64,000 bases of DNA from Lachnospiraceae bacterium (lineage in GTDB: Bacteria; Bacillota; Clostridia; Lachnospirales; Lachnospiraceae). Made by a program: the position numbers and the translations under genes. The notes beneath the pieces were generated by a model, which was not told the origin of the DNA, did no database searches, and was given only the letters and a program-made list of their open reading frames with translations. Each line of letters starts with the position of its first letter. Position 1 is the stretch's first letter. Shown in pieces: positions 8,135 through 18,236 of this stretch. Location: contig JAUNCZ010000005.1 in NCBI GenBank assembly GCA_030526405.1, positions 17,289 to 81,288 of the forward strand, read 5' to 3'.

Positions 8135-9571
8135 ATGAGTACAACAGATCGTTATAGCAGTCCTCTTTCTGAGCGTTATGCCAGCAAGGAAATGCAATAC
8201 ATTTTTTCACAGGACATGAAATTCTCCACCTGGAGAAGATTATGGATTGCTCTGGCAGAGACAGAGAAGGAGCTGGGTCTTAACATTACCCAGGAGCAGA
8301 TCGATGAGATGAAAGAGCACATCACAGATATCAACTATGATGTGGCAAGAGCACGTGAGAAGGTTGTTCGTCACGACGTTATGTCTCATGTGTATGCCTA
8401 TGGTCAGCTTTGTCCTAAGGCAAAGGGAATCATCCATCTGGGTGCTACTTCCTGCTACGTAGGCGATAATACAGATATCATCGTTATGAACGAGGCTCTG
8501 AAGCTGGTTAAGAAAAAACTGGTGAATGTAATCGCAGAGCTGTCCAAATTTGCGGATGAGCAGAAAGCACAGCCAACACTGGCCTTCACTCATTTCCAGC
8601 CTGCACAGCCAACAACAGTTGGTAAGAGAGCTACCCTGTGGCTGCAGGAGTTTGTAATGGATCTGGAGGATCTGGAGTATGTTCAGAGTACTCTGAGACT
8701 GCTGGGATCCAAGGGAACAACAGGAACACAGGCATCCTTCCTGGAGCTGTTTGAGGGAGATCAGGAGACCATCGACAAGATCGATCCTATGATCGCTGAG
8801 AAGATGGGATTCAAGGCATGCTACCATGTTTCCGGACAGACCTACTCCAGAAAAGTTGATACACGTGTACTGAATGTACTGGCAGGAATCGCTGCAAGTG
8901 CACATAAATTCTCCAACGACATCCGTCTTCTTCAGCATCTGAAAGAGGTTGAGGAGCCATTTGAGAAGACACAGATCGGATCTTCTGCCATGGCATATAA
9001 GAGAAATCCAATGAGAAGTGAGCGTATTGCTTCCCTGTCCCGCTATGTGATGATCGATGCTCTGAATCCGGCTATCACATCTGCAACACAGTGGTTCGAG
9101 AGAACTCTGGATGACTCTGCAAACAAACGTCTCTCTGTTCCGGAGGGATTCCTGGCCATCGACGGAATTCTGGATCTGGTGCTGAACGTTGTTGACGGAC
9201 TGGTTGTATATCCGAAAGTTATTGAGAAACGTCTTATGTCTGAGCTTCCATTCATGGCAACAGAGAACATCATGATGGATGCTGTAAAGGCTGGCGGAGA
9301 CCGTCAGGAGCTTCATGAGAGAATCCGTACCCTTTCCATGGAGGCAGGAAGAACTGTTAAGGTGGAAGGAAAGGACAATGACCTTCTGGAGCGTATTGCT
9401 GCAGATCCGGCCTTCAATCTGACACTGGAGGATCTGAAGAAGACTATGGATCCATCCAGATATACAGGACGTTCTGAGGTTCAGGTCAATGCATATCTGA
9501 ACAATGTGATCCGTCCTCTGCTTGAGGAGTACAAGGATCAGCTGGGAATGACTGCAGAGATCAACGTTTAA
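8135..9571 (+). CDS. purB: Adenylosuccinate lyase
   Basis: Catalyses two fumarate-releasing steps: SAICAR to AICAR in IMP synthesis, and adenylosuccinate to AMP. 478 residues. The fumarase/aspartase superfamily signature GSSAMAYKRNPMRSE (about residues 282-296) contains the catalytic serine loop, with upstream TSCYVGDNTD and the THFQPAQPTT histidine segment. An AAAGGAGAT site precedes the ATG. purA follows after 54 bases, so the last two steps to AMP are encoded together. Confidence 0.96.
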   Translation: MSTTDRYSSPLSERYASKEMQYIFSQDMKFSTWRRLWIALAETEKELGLNITQEQIDEMKEHITDINYDVARAREKVVRHDVMSHVYAYGQLCPKAKGIIHLGATSCYVGDNTDIIVMNEALKLVKKKLVNVIAELSKFADEQKAQPTLAFTHFQPAQPTTVGKRATLWLQEFVMDLEDLEYVQSTLRLLGSKGTTGTQASFLELFEGDQETIDKIDPMIAEKMGFKACYHVSGQTYSRKVDTRVLNVLAGIAASAHKFSNDIRLLQHLKEVEEPFEKTQIGSSAMAYKRNPMRSERIASLSRYVMIDALNPAITSATQWFERTLDDSANKRLSVPEGFLAIDGILDLVLNVVDGLVVYPKVIEKRLMSELPFMATENIMMDAVKAGGDRQELHERIRTLSMEAGRTVKVEGKDNDLLERIAADPAFNLTLEDLKKTMDPSRYTGRSEVQVNAYLNNVIRPLLEEYKDQLGMTAEINV

Positions 9572-9625
9572 TTATACATTTTTCATTCTGGCCGTAAGGC
9601 AAAATTATTTCAGGAGGATACTATA

Positions 9626-10909
9626 ATGGTAAAGGCAGTTGTAGGTGCTAACTGGGGAGACGAAGGAAAAGGCAAGATCACCGATATGATGGCTGAGAAT
9701 GCAGACATTATCGTTCGTTTTCAGGGCGGTGCGAATGCAGGCCACACAATTGTAAACAAATACGGAAAATTTGCTCTTCATACTCTTCCTTCAGGAGTAT
9801 TCTATGATCATACAACAAGCGTGATTGGAAACGGTGTTGCTCTTAATATTCCTGTTCTGGCAGCAGAGATCGAGTCTATTGTAACAAAGGATGTTCCAAC
9901 ACCAAAGATCCTGATTTCCGACAGAGCACAGATGGTAATGCCATATCATATTCTGTTTGACCAGTATGAGGAGGAGAGACTGGGAGGACGTTCCTTCGGT
10001 TCTACAAAATCCGGTATTGCACCATTCTATTCTGATAAATATGCAAAGATCGGTTTCCAGGTAAATGAGCTTTTTGATGAGGTGGCTCTGAAGGAGAAAC
10101 TGGTTCGCGTATGTGAGACAAAGAACATTCTTCTTGAGCATCTGTATCACAAACCTCTTCTGAATCCGGATGAGCTGTTTGATGAGCTGATGAAATGGAA
10201 AGAGATGGTAGCTCCATATGTATGCGATGTTTCCACCTATCTGTGGAATGCACTGAAAGAGGGAAAAGATATCCTTCTTGAGGGACAGCTGGGAACTCTG
10301 AAGGATCCTGATCACGGAATTTATCCAATGGTTACTTCTTCTTCCACACTGGCTGGATACGGTGCAGTAGGAGCTGGCGTTCCTCCATACGAGATCAAAC
10401 AGGTAGTAACTGTTTCCAAGGCATACTCAAGTGCAGTAGGAGCAGGTGCTTTCGTTTCTGAGATCTTCGGAGAAGAGGCTGACGAGCTGAGACGCCGCGG
10501 TGGTGACGGTGGTGAGTACGGTGCAACAACAGGAAGACCAAGAAGAATGGGATGGTACGACTGTGTTGCTTCCAAATACGGCTGCAGACTGCAGGGTACA
10601 ACAGATGTTGCCTTTACAGTACTGGACGTTCTGGGATATCTGGATGAGATTCCTGTCTGCGTTGGTTATGAGATCGACGGAGAGGTGACAACAGAATTCC
10701 CGACAACAGGAAAGCTGGAGAAAGCAAAACCTGTTCTTGAGGTTCTTCCAGGATGGAAATCTGATATTCGCGGAATCAAGAAATATGAGGATCTTCCAGA
10801 GAACTGCCGCAAATACGTGGAGTTCATCGAGGAGCAGATCGGATTCCCGATCACCATGGTTTCCAACGGACCGGGAAGAGATGACATCATCTTCAGGGAG
10901 AAAAAATAA
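9626..10909 (+). CDS. purA: Adenylosuccinate synthetase
   Basis: Joins IMP and aspartate with GTP hydrolysis to give adenylosuccinate, the substrate of the upstream purB product. 427 residues, the normal size. The P-loop-like GDEGKGK (11-17), the GGANAGHT IMP/Mg segment and the LLEGQLGTLKDPDHGIYP and TTGRPRR segments are in place. CAGGAGGA lies upstream of the ATG. The lipoprotein gene begins 2 bases after its stop. Confidence 0.96.
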   Translation: MVKAVVGANWGDEGKGKITDMMAENADIIVRFQGGANAGHTIVNKYGKFALHTLPSGVFYDHTTSVIGNGVALNIPVLAAEIESIVTKDVPTPKILISDRAQMVMPYHILFDQYEEERLGGRSFGSTKSGIAPFYSDKYAKIGFQVNELFDEVALKEKLVRVCETKNILLEHLYHKPLLNPDELFDELMKWKEMVAPYVCDVSTYLWNALKEGKDILLEGQLGTLKDPDHGIYPMVTSSSTLAGYGAVGAGVPPYEIKQVVTVSKAYSSAVGAGAFVSEIFGEEADELRRRGGDGGEYGATTGRPRRMGWYDCVASKYGCRLQGTTDVAFTVLDVLGYLDEIPVCVGYEIDGEVTTEFPTTGKLEKAKPVLEVLPGWKSDIRGIKKYEDLPENCRKYVEFIEEQIGFPITMVSNGPGRDDIIFREKK

Positions 10910-10911
10910 GA

Positions 10912-11532
10912 ATGAAGCTTTGCAGAAAGATTTCTTTGTATCTTCTGCTGACGGTAGTCCTTCTGTCGCTTTCCGCCTGTGGCGGAAAGCGGCCGGAGGC
11001 TACAACTGTATGTGTGGAAAAAGGCGGGAAGCTGAAGCAGGTCCTTGTGGATCCGGCACCGGATTACTATGTGGAGGATCTGCAGTCCTATACAGAGGAC
11101 CGGATCTCGACATACCTGAAAGACAGTGAGGAAGGAGAGGTCAGGCTGAATTCCTGCAGGGAAACGGAGGGAACCGTGTACATGGAACTTTCCTTTGGAT
11201 CCGCTGCCGACTATTCTGCCTTTAACAGAATGGACTGTTTCCTGGGCACTCTTCAGGAGGCTGCTGATGCAGGTATCAGCCCTCCGGATGTACTGGCTGC
11301 CCCGGATGGTACACCTGCTGATTTCGGGACTCTTCTGGCAGAACATCCGGAATACCGCATGCTGCTGCTTTCAGAGCATACCCTGGTGCAGACCAACACG
11401 GATATCCTGTATTCCACACCGCAGGCTGTGATCACGGATGGGCGTGCAGCCATCATCGGAGACGGTGATGCAGGCACCTCCGGCTATTATCCGAGGAAAA
11501 CAGATCTGCCCGGCTGTCTGATCTTTGAGTAG
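10912..11532 (+). CDS. Predicted lipoprotein, unknown function
   Basis: 206 residues with a classic type II signal peptide: a basic start, a hydrophobic core and the lipobox LSAC with Cys23 as the lipidation site, so it should be anchored outside on the membrane. The mature domain (about 25-206) is acidic with alternating beta and helix character; I recognise no enzyme motif. It starts 2 bases after purA with its ribosome site inside the purA end, implying translational coupling, and is followed 50 bases later by glyS. Its position between purine and glycyl-tRNA genes gives no functional hint. Confidence 0.75.
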   Translation: MKLCRKISLYLLLTVVLLSLSACGGKRPEATTVCVEKGGKLKQVLVDPAPDYYVEDLQSYTEDRISTYLKDSEEGEVRLNSCRETEGTVYMELSFGSAADYSAFNRMDCFLGTLQEAADAGISPPDVLAAPDGTPADFGTLLAEHPEYRMLLLSEHTLVQTNTDILYSTPQAVITDGRAAIIGDGDAGTSGYYPRKTDLPGCLIFE

Positions 11533-11582
11533 ACAGTGGGAATTTAAAAGAAAGAATAAATAAAACGAGGAGATACGTTATT

Positions 11583-12980
11583 ATGGAAAAATCAATGGAT
11601 AAGATTGTAGCTCTTGCAAAATCCAGAGGTTTTGTATATCCAGGTTCTGAGATCTACGGTGGTCTCGCAAATACCTGGGATTACGGCCCTCTCGGTGTTG
11701 AGCTGAAGAACAATGTGAAAAAAGCATGGTGGCAGAAATTTGTTATGGAGAATCCATACAACGTAGGTGTTGACTGTGCCATCCTGATGAACCCTCAGAC
11801 ATGGGTTGCTTCCGGACATCTGGGCGGATTTTCAGATCCTCTGATGGACTGTAAAGAGTGCCATGAGCGTTTCCGTGCAGACAAGCTCATTGAGGATTTC
11901 TGTGCAGAGAAGGGACTGGAGATTCCAAACGGCAGTGTGGATTCCATGAGCCAGGAGGAGATGAAAAACTTCATCGAGGAGAATAATGTTCCATGCCCTA
12001 CCTGTGGAAAACACAACTTCACTGATATCCGTCAGTTCAACCTGATGTTCAAAACATTCCAGGGTGTAACTGAGGATGCAAAAAATACAGTTTACCTTCG
12101 TCCTGAGACAGCACAGGGTATTTTCGTAAACTTCAAGAATGTTGCAAGAACATCCAGAAAGAAAATCCCATTCGGTATCGGACAGATCGGAAAATCCTTC
12201 CGTAACGAGATCACTCCTGGTAACTTCACATTCCGTACAAGAGAGTTCGAGCAGATGGAGCTGGAGTTCTTCTGTGAGCCTGGAACAGACCTTGAGTGGT
12301 TCCAGTACTGGAGAGGCTTCTGTATCAACTGGCTGAAGGCTCTTGGAATGAAGGATGAGGAGATGCGTGCAAGAGACCATTCTCCAGAGGAGCTTTGCTT
12401 CTACAGCAAGGGAACTACAGATATTGAGTTCCTGTTCCCATTCGGATGGGGTGAGCTGTGGGGAATCGCAGACCGTACCGACTACGATCTGACTCAGCAT
12501 CAGAATGTATCCGGACAGGATATGACCTACTTTGATGATACAAAGGGTGAGAAATATATCCCATACGTTATCGAGCCATCTCTGGGTGCAGACCGTGTGG
12601 TTCTGGCATTCCTGTGTGCTGCATACGATGAGGAAGTACTGGATGCAGAGAGAAATGATGTTCGTACCGTAATGCGTTTCCATCCTGCACTGGCACCTGT
12701 TAAGATCGCTGTTCTGCCTCTGTCCAAGAAACTGAACGAGGGTGCAGAGAAGATCTTTGCTGAGCTGTCCAAGAAGTACAACTGTGAGTACGATGACAGA
12801 GGAAATATCGGTAAGAGATATCGTCGTCAGGATGAGATCGGTACACCATTCTGTATCACATACGATTTCGATTCTGAGACAGACAATGCAGTAACCATCC
12901 GTTTCCGTGATTCCATGGAGCAGGTTCGCGTGAAGATTGACGAGCTGGATGCTTACTTCGCAGATAAATTCACATTCTGA
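11583..12980 (+). CDS. glyS: Glycyl-tRNA synthetase, single-chain class II
   Basis: Charges tRNA-Gly. 465 residues, the homodimeric alpha2 type rather than the split GlyQ/GlyS type. Class II motifs are visible: [14 protein letters not shown] (motif 1 region), [17 protein letters not shown] (motif 2) and [10 protein letters not shown] (motif 3), plus the C-terminal anticodon-binding domain. A CxxC...CxxC zinc-like pair (CKECHERF and CPTCGKHNF) lies in the insertion near residues 85-150. CGAGGAGA precedes the ATG. The 50-base leader is too short for a T-box. Its two tRNA substrates are at 5834-6004. Confidence 0.96.
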   Translation: MEKSMDKIVALAKSRGFVYPGSEIYGGLANTWDYGPLGVELKNNVKKAWWQKFVMENPYNVGVDCAILMNPQTWVASGHLGGFSDPLMDCKECHERFRADKLIEDFCAEKGLEIPNGSVDSMSQEEMKNFIEENNVPCPTCGKHNFTDIRQFNLMFKTFQGVTEDAKNTVYLRPETAQGIFVNFKNVARTSRKKIPFGIGQIGKSFRNEITPGNFTFRTREFEQMELEFFCEPGTDLEWFQYWRGFCINWLKALGMKDEEMRARDHSPEELCFYSKGTTDIEFLFPFGWGELWGIADRTDYDLTQHQNVSGQDMTYFDDTKGEKYIPYVIEPSLGADRVVLAFLCAAYDEEVLDAERNDVRTVMRFHPALAPVKIAVLPLSKKLNEGAEKIFAELSKKYNCEYDDRGNIGKRYRRQDEIGTPFCITYDFDSETDNAVTIRFRDSMEQVRVKIDELDAYFADKFTF

Positions 12981-13013
12981 TCAGAGAAGAGACAGAAGCA
13001 AAAGAAAGAGTCA

Positions 13014-13051
13014 GGGGGCTGTCGCAACAACCGTTGCGATGGCCCCTTTTT
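13014..13051 (+). terminator. Terminator after glyS
   Basis: A GGGGC...TCGCAAC / GTTGCGA...GCCCC hairpin followed by TTTTT. Its tip, TCGCAACAACCGTTGCGATG, is identical to the tip of the terminator at 45186-45225. Confidence 0.85.
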
Positions 13052-13060
13052 GTGTGGGAT

Positions 13061-13089
13061 TTGAAATAACAGGGAAAATATGCTATTCT
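13061..13089 (+). promoter_or_regulatory. Promoter of the priA operon
   Basis: TTGAAA at 13061-13066, 17-bp spacer, TATTCT at 13084-13089 preceded by TGC (extended -10). Confidence 0.65.
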
Positions 13090-13118
13090 ACTAAGATAAA
13101 CCATAAAATGGAGAGGCT

Positions 13119-15359
13119 ATGAGTCAGTATTACGCAGATGTCATTGTGGATATCACCAATGAAAAACTGGATAGGATCTTTCAGTACCGGATACCGGATG
13201 CTCTCTCGGAGCTTGTACAGATCGGTACCAGGGTACAGATTCCCTTTGGAGGCGGCAACCGTCTGATCACAGGCTATGTGATCGGCTTCAGTGAGACTCC
13301 GGATTATGATCCGGAGCGTATCAAGGAGATTGCTGCCGTTCCGGAGGAGGGTGTGTCTGTGGAGACCAGGCTCATCGCTCTGGCAGGCTGGATCCGCAAA
13401 ACCTACGGATCTACCATGATCCAGGCTCTGAAGACTGTGATGCCTGTGAAGGAGAAGAAGAAAACAAGGGAAAAGAAACGTGTCTGTCTTCTTATGGCGG
13501 AGAAAGAAGCCCGGCAGCTGCTGGCGGAATATACCAGGAAAAACAGCAAGGCCAGAGCCCGTCTTCTCTCGGCGCTTCTGGACCGACAGAGTCTGTCCTG
13601 GGAAGAGATGACAAAGGAACTGAAGATTCCCTCCTCTGCCTGGAAGCCCATGGAACAGCAGGGAATATTTTCCGTCACCGGAGAGACACAGTACAGAAAT
13701 CCCCTGGAGTCCCTGTTTCCTGAAAAACCAGAGGGTAAGGGGATGGAAATGTTGTCCCTGACAGGGGAACAGCAGACCATCTGTCAGGAGATTCAAAGAG
13801 AGTGGCAGGGACAGGATCGCCCCGTTCTGCTTCAGGGGGTTACCGGCAGCGGAAAAACCATGGTGTATATGGAACTGATCCGGAATATGCTGCAGCAGGG
13901 AAAGGACTGTATTGTTCTGATCCCGGAGATTGCCCTGACCTGGCAGACGGTAAGTCGTTTTTATCGGCAGTTTGGTGATCAGGTGACGGTGCTGCATTCC
14001 AGAATGACCCCGGCGGAGCGTTCTGATCAGTTTGAGAGGGTGAGAGAGGGCCAGGTCCGCATTGTGATCGGTCCCCGTTCTGCCCTGTTTACTCCCTTTT
14101 CCAATCTTGGCCTTATCGTCATCGATGAGGAACAGGAGCATACCTACCAGAGTGAGGGAACACCCCGCTATGATGCAAGGGATACTGCCATCAGGCGAGG
14201 GGAGCTGGAGGGAGCCCATGTGGTTCTGGGATCCGCCACTCCATCGGTGGAGAGTGCCTGGAGGGCAAGAATCGGTCGCTATGCACGGTTCCTGCTGGAG
14301 AGTCGTTTCGGCCCGGCTGTGCTTCCTGTGGTGACAGTGACAGATATGCGGGAGGAACTGAAAAAGGGAAACAGAACCATTCTCGGAGGGGCTCTTCGTG
14401 AGAAGATAGCTCTCCGTCTGCAGAAAAGGGAGCAGGTGATCCTGTTCCTCAACAGAAGAGGACACACCGGGTTTATTTCCTGCCGCTCCTGCGGTTCCGT
14501 GATCAAATGTCCCCACTGCGACGTATCTCTGACCTACCATAATAATGGAAGGATGATCTGCCACTACTGCGGCTATACAGTGCCAAAGGCAGAGCAATGT
14601 CCCGAATGTGGATCCCCCTATATCGGTGGCTTTCGGGCGGGAACCCAGCAGGTGGAGCAGATGGTGCAGAAGGTGTTTCCGGAGGCCCGGATCCTGAGAA
14701 TGGATGCGGACAGCACCAGAGGAAAAGAGGGGTATGAGAGAATCCTGAAGGCATTTGCTGCAGGGGAAGCAGATATTCTCATAGGAACCCAGATGATCAT
14801 CAAGGGCCATGATTTTCCCAATGTTACCCTGGTGGGAATCCTGGCCGCGGATGCCTCTCTCTTTGCGGAGGATTACAGAGCCTCAGAGCAGACCTATCAG
14901 CTGCTGGTGCAGGCGGTGGGCCGTGCCGGCAGGGGCAGCAAGCCGGGGGAGGCGGTGATCCAGAGCTATCATCCGGAGCATTCCTGTATCCAGGCTGCCA
15001 TCCGGCAGGATTACGATGGCTTTTTTCAGGAGGAGATCCTGGTGAGGGAGCTGATGGGATATCCCCCTGTGTCCAACATGCTGACGGTGCATGCTTCCTG
15101 TCAGAGGGAAGAGGTGCTGGATGTGGCTATGGAGTATATAAAAAAATATCTGGAAAAGATATCCTCCGGAGGAAATGCCCGGCTCATCGGACCGGCGCCG
15201 GAGCGGGTGGCAAAGATTCAGGATCAGTACAGACGGGTGCTGTATGTGAAGGAGAAGGATCCTCTGCGCCTCATTATCATCCGCAATCTGCTGGAGAAAT
15301 ATATCGAGATCAATCCGGGCTTTAACCCGGTTCATATTCAATATGAGATTACATTATAA
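13119..15359 (+). CDS. priA: Primosomal protein N' (replication restart helicase)
   Basis: A 3'-to-5' superfamily 2 helicase that reloads the replisome at stalled forks. 746 residues. The N-terminal 3'-OH-binding domain (1-100), Walker A GVTGSGKT (about 240-247) and Walker B DEEQ (about 334; many relatives have DEEH) are visible. A zinc module with CRSC, CPHC, CHYC and CPEC pairs (about 454-497) is complete with all eight cysteines. The C-terminal helicase motifs include QAVGRAGRG. It is the first gene of a ten-gene run to thiN; def starts 27 bases downstream. Confidence 0.95.
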   Translation: MSQYYADVIVDITNEKLDRIFQYRIPDALSELVQIGTRVQIPFGGGNRLITGYVIGFSETPDYDPERIKEIAAVPEEGVSVETRLIALAGWIRKTYGSTMIQALKTVMPVKEKKKTREKKRVCLLMAEKEARQLLAEYTRKNSKARARLLSALLDRQSLSWEEMTKELKIPSSAWKPMEQQGIFSVTGETQYRNPLESLFPEKPEGKGMEMLSLTGEQQTICQEIQREWQGQDRPVLLQGVTGSGKTMVYMELIRNMLQQGKDCIVLIPEIALTWQTVSRFYRQFGDQVTVLHSRMTPAERSDQFERVREGQVRIVIGPRSALFTPFSNLGLIVIDEEQEHTYQSEGTPRYDARDTAIRRGELEGAHVVLGSATPSVESAWRARIGRYARFLLESRFGPAVLPVVTVTDMREELKKGNRTILGGALREKIALRLQKREQVILFLNRRGHTGFISCRSCGSVIKCPHCDVSLTYHNNGRMICHYCGYTVPKAEQCPECGSPYIGGFRAGTQQVEQMVQKVFPEARILRMDADSTRGKEGYERILKAFAAGEADILIGTQMIIKGHDFPNVTLVGILAADASLFAEDYRASEQTYQLLVQAVGRAGRGSKPGEAVIQSYHPEHSCIQAAIRQDYDGFFQEEILVRELMGYPPVSNMLTVHASCQREEVLDVAMEYIKKYLEKISSGGNARLIGPAPERVAKIQDQYRRVLYVKEKDPLRLIIIRNLLEKYIEINPGFNPVHIQYEITL

Positions 15360-15386
15360 AAACAGACATAAGTAAAGGAGATTAGT

Positions 15387-15887
15387 ATGGCACTGAGAAA
15401 TATCAGAGAAATGGGAGACCGTGTACTGGAGAAGACCTGCAGACCCATCACAGAGATGACACCAAAGCTGGTGGATCTGATCAACGATATGCTGGAGACC
15501 ATGTACGAGGCAAATGGCGTGGGACTGGCAGCACCACAGGTGGGAATCCTGAAGAGAATTGTTGTGATCGATGTGGATCCGGAGGAGGTAAATCCATATA
15601 TTATGATCAACCCTGAGATTCTGGAGGTGTCTGAGGAGACCCAGACTGGCGAGGAGGGATGCTTAAGCGTTCCAGGCAAATCCGGTGTGGTTACCCGACC
15701 GATGCGTGTAAAGGCAAAGGCGCTGAATATCAACATGGAGCCCTACGAGATTGAGGGAGAGGGACTTCTGGCAAGAGCCATCTGCCATGAGCTGGATCAT
15801 CTGGATGGCGTTCTCTATGTATCTAAGGTGGAGGGAGAGCTTCACGAGGCAGGAATGCCGGAGGACTTTGAGGAGGTTGATGCATGA
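15387..15887 (+). CDS. def: Peptide deformylase
   Basis: Removes the formyl group from nascent N-terminal methionine. 166 residues. All three motifs are present: GVGLAAPQVG (about 45-54), EEGCLSVPG (about 88-96, Cys metal ligand) and HELDH (about 134-138, two His ligands plus catalytic Glu). AAAGGAG precedes the ATG. It overlaps fmt by 4 bases (ATGA), coupling removal and addition of the formyl group. Confidence 0.96.
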   Translation: MALRNIREMGDRVLEKTCRPITEMTPKLVDLINDMLETMYEANGVGLAAPQVGILKRIVVIDVDPEEVNPYIMINPEILEVSEETQTGEEGCLSVPGKSGVVTRPMRVKAKALNINMEPYEIEGEGLLARAICHELDHLDGVLYVSKVEGELHEAGMPEDFEEVDA

Positions 15888-16816
15888 AAGTAGTATTTAT
15901 GGGAACACCGGATTTTGCGGTGGGAACCCTTGAAAAGCTGATGGAGGCCGGCCATGAGGTGGCGGCTGTTGTGACACAGCCGGATAAACCCAAGGGAAGA
16001 GGAAAGGCAATGCAGCCAACTCCTGTGAAGGAGGCGGCGCTGAAGCACGGTCTGACCGTATACCAGCCGAAACGAGTGAGGGAGGAGGCGTTCCAGCAGG
16101 TGCTGCAGGAGATCGCGCCGGAGGCCATCATCGTGGTTGCCTTTGGACAGATCATTCCAAAATCCATTCTGGAGCTGCCAAAATACGGCTGCATCAACGT
16201 GCATGCCTCCCTGCTTCCCAAATACCGTGGAGCAGCCCCCATCCAGTGGGCTGTCATCGATGGTGAAAAAACAGCGGGAGTTACCATTATGAAGATGGAT
16301 GAGGGACTGGATACAGGAGATATGTATTCCGTGGCCGAGATTCCTCTGGCAGAGGATGAGACAGGAGGAAGCCTCTTTGACAAACTCAGTGAGCTGGGAG
16401 CCCAGCTTCTGGTGGACACACTTCCGAAGATCGCGGCAGGAGAGGTTACTGCCATTCCCCAGCCGGCAGAGAGCCCCAATGACTATGCCAGAATGATCAC
16501 CAAGGAGGACGGCCGCATGGACTGGACCCGTCCTGCAGAGGAGCTGGAGAGACGGATCCGTGGTGTGATCCCCTGGCCGGGAGCCTTCAGCCGACTGAAT
16601 GAGAAGACTCTGAAGATCTGGAAGGTACAGATTCTGGATCAGAATTCAGATCTGGAGCCGGGACAGGTGGTATCCGCCGGAAAAGAGGGCCTTGCAGTGC
16701 AGACAGGAAAGGGTCAGCTTCTGATCACAGATCTGCAGCTGGAGGGCAAAAAAAGAATGGAGGCGGCAGCATTTCTCCGTGGTTATCAGGTGGAAGCTGG
16801 AACACGTCTCGGATGA
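15884..16816 (+). CDS. fmt: Methionyl-tRNA formyltransferase
   Basis: Formylates initiator Met-tRNA using 10-formyl-THF. 310 residues. The N-terminal catalytic domain shows HASLLPKYRGAAPI (about 106-119) with the essential His in the family, preceded by the GxxIP loop, and VTIMKMDEGLDTGD (the Asp of the active site). The OB-like C-terminal domain holds the IRGVIPWPGAF segment. The start codon lies within the def stop, and it is followed 17 bases later by rsmB. Confidence 0.96.
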   Translation: MKVVFMGTPDFAVGTLEKLMEAGHEVAAVVTQPDKPKGRGKAMQPTPVKEAALKHGLTVYQPKRVREEAFQQVLQEIAPEAIIVVAFGQIIPKSILELPKYGCINVHASLLPKYRGAAPIQWAVIDGEKTAGVTIMKMDEGLDTGDMYSVAEIPLAEDETGGSLFDKLSELGAQLLVDTLPKIAAGEVTAIPQPAESPNDYARMITKEDGRMDWTRPAEELERRIRGVIPWPGAFSRLNEKTLKIWKVQILDQNSDLEPGQVVSAGKEGLAVQTGKGQLLITDLQLEGKKRMEAAAFLRGYQVEAGTRLG

Positions 16817-16833
16817 TGTGAGGAGAAGTTTTT

Positions 16834-18192
16834 ATGGCAAATGCTGTAAATATCAGAGAACTTGCCCTGCTGACACTGCTGGAGATGCAGCAGGAGGGAA
16901 AACAGAGTCATCAGGTGATGCGCAGTGTGCTGGACAAGTACCAGTATCTGCCTAAACAGGACAGAGCATTTCTCACAAGGCTGTGTCAGGGCACACTGGA
17001 ATATCGTCCTCAGTTGGACTACATTGTGAATCAGTATTCCAGCGTGAAAACCAGGAAGATGAAGCCTGTGATCCGGGAGATCCTGCGCATGGCTGTGTAT
17101 CAGCTGTTTTACATGGATCAGGTGCCGGATTCTGCTGCGGTGAATGAGGCAGTGAAGCTGGCGGTGAAGAAGGGCTTCCGTTCCCTGAAGGGCTTTGTGA
17201 ACGGGGTGCTCCGCAGCATTCTCAGGGAGAGGGACAAGCTGACCTTTCCGGGACCGGAGGAGCCGGTGAAATATCTGGAGGTCAGATATGCCATGCCGCC
17301 CTATCTGGCAGAAAAATGGCTGAAAAAATACGGGCTGCAGCAGACGGAGAAGATCTGCGGTGCCTTTTTACAGGAGAAGCCCCTCACTGTCCGCCTGAGA
17401 GATCATGGATCCCCTGAGGAGAGGGAATCCATTCTGAGGGAACTGCAGGAGGCCGGGGTCCAGGTGCTGCCTGCCCCCTATCTCTCTGAGGCGAGAATTC
17501 TGAAGGGGGTCAACAGTCTGACCTACCTGCCGGCCTTTTATGAGGGAAAACTGCAGGTGCAGGATGTGAGCTCCATGCTGGCGGTTGTCTGTGCCGGGAT
17601 CACTCCGGGACAGAGAGTGCTGGATATCTGTGCGGCGCCGGGAGGAAAGACCATTATGGCTGCAGACAGAACAGGGGAGACCGGTTCTGTACTCTCCCGG
17701 GACCTGACTGAGAGAAAGACAGAGATGATCCGGGAAAATCTGGAGAGATGCGGCATCAGCCACGTACAGACAGAGGCCAGGGATGCGGCCCTCCATGATG
17801 CCCTTCTGGAGGGGCAGCTGGACACCGTGATCGCAGATGTACCCTGCTCCGGCTATGGTGTCATCGGAAGAAAGCCGGACATCAAGTACAGAGCCAGCGG
17901 GGAGAATCAGCAGGAGCTGGTACAGCTCCAGAGGGAGATTCTTGCCAATGCGGCTTCCTATGTGAAGCCCGGCGGTGTGCTGCTGTTCAGCACCTGTACC
18001 ATTGCGGAAGAGGAAAATGAGGACAACGTGAACTATATCACAGAGCAGCTGGGACTGACACCGGAGAGTCTGGACCCCTATCTTCCGGAAGAACTTCAGG
18101 GAGAGACTACGGGAAAAGGCTATCTTCAGCTTTTGCCGGGAACCCATGCCTGCGACGGATTTTTTGTATCACGATTCAGAAAAAGCGTATAA
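16834..18192 (+). CDS. rsmB: 16S rRNA m5C967 methyltransferase
   Basis: Methylates 16S rRNA cytosine 967 with SAM. 452 residues: an N-terminal NusB-like RNA-binding domain (1-145), then a Rossmann methyltransferase with DICAAPGGKT (SAM loop, about 263), PCSGYG (about 336) and STCT (about 385). The two cysteines are the usual catalytic pair of the m5C class. TGAGGAG precedes the ATG. Confidence 0.94.
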   Translation: MANAVNIRELALLTLLEMQQEGKQSHQVMRSVLDKYQYLPKQDRAFLTRLCQGTLEYRPQLDYIVNQYSSVKTRKMKPVIREILRMAVYQLFYMDQVPDSAAVNEAVKLAVKKGFRSLKGFVNGVLRSILRERDKLTFPGPEEPVKYLEVRYAMPPYLAEKWLKKYGLQQTEKICGAFLQEKPLTVRLRDHGSPEERESILRELQEAGVQVLPAPYLSEARILKGVNSLTYLPAFYEGKLQVQDVSSMLAVVCAGITPGQRVLDICAAPGGKTIMAADRTGETGSVLSRDLTERKTEMIRENLERCGISHVQTEARDAALHDALLEGQLDTVIADVPCSGYGVIGRKPDIKYRASGENQQELVQLQREILANAASYVKPGGVLLFSTCTIAEEENEDNVNYITEQLGLTPESLDPYLPEELQGETTGKGYLQLLPGTHACDGFFVSRFRKSV

Positions 18193-18197
18193 GGACA

Positions 18198-18221
18198 GTT
18201 GTTCCCCCCTGGGGGAACAAC
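18198..18221. promoter_or_regulatory. Palindromic hairpin between rsmB and rlmN
   Basis: GTTGTTCCCCC (18198-18208) and GGGGGAACAAC (18211-18221) form a perfect 11-bp inverted repeat with a 2-base centre. It ends 15 bases before the rlmN ATG and has no T tract, so it is not an ordinary terminator. It may be an operator or a translation-control hairpin. Confidence 0.6.
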
Positions 18222-18236
18222 TTACAGGATAAATAT

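Noticed and set aside
11533..11582. T-box leader of glyS
   Set aside because: The gap is 50 bases, too short for a T-box, and the conserved T-box sequence is missing.
13083..14810. 575-residue ORF antisense to priA
   Set aside because: Shadow of priA with no domain and no start signal.
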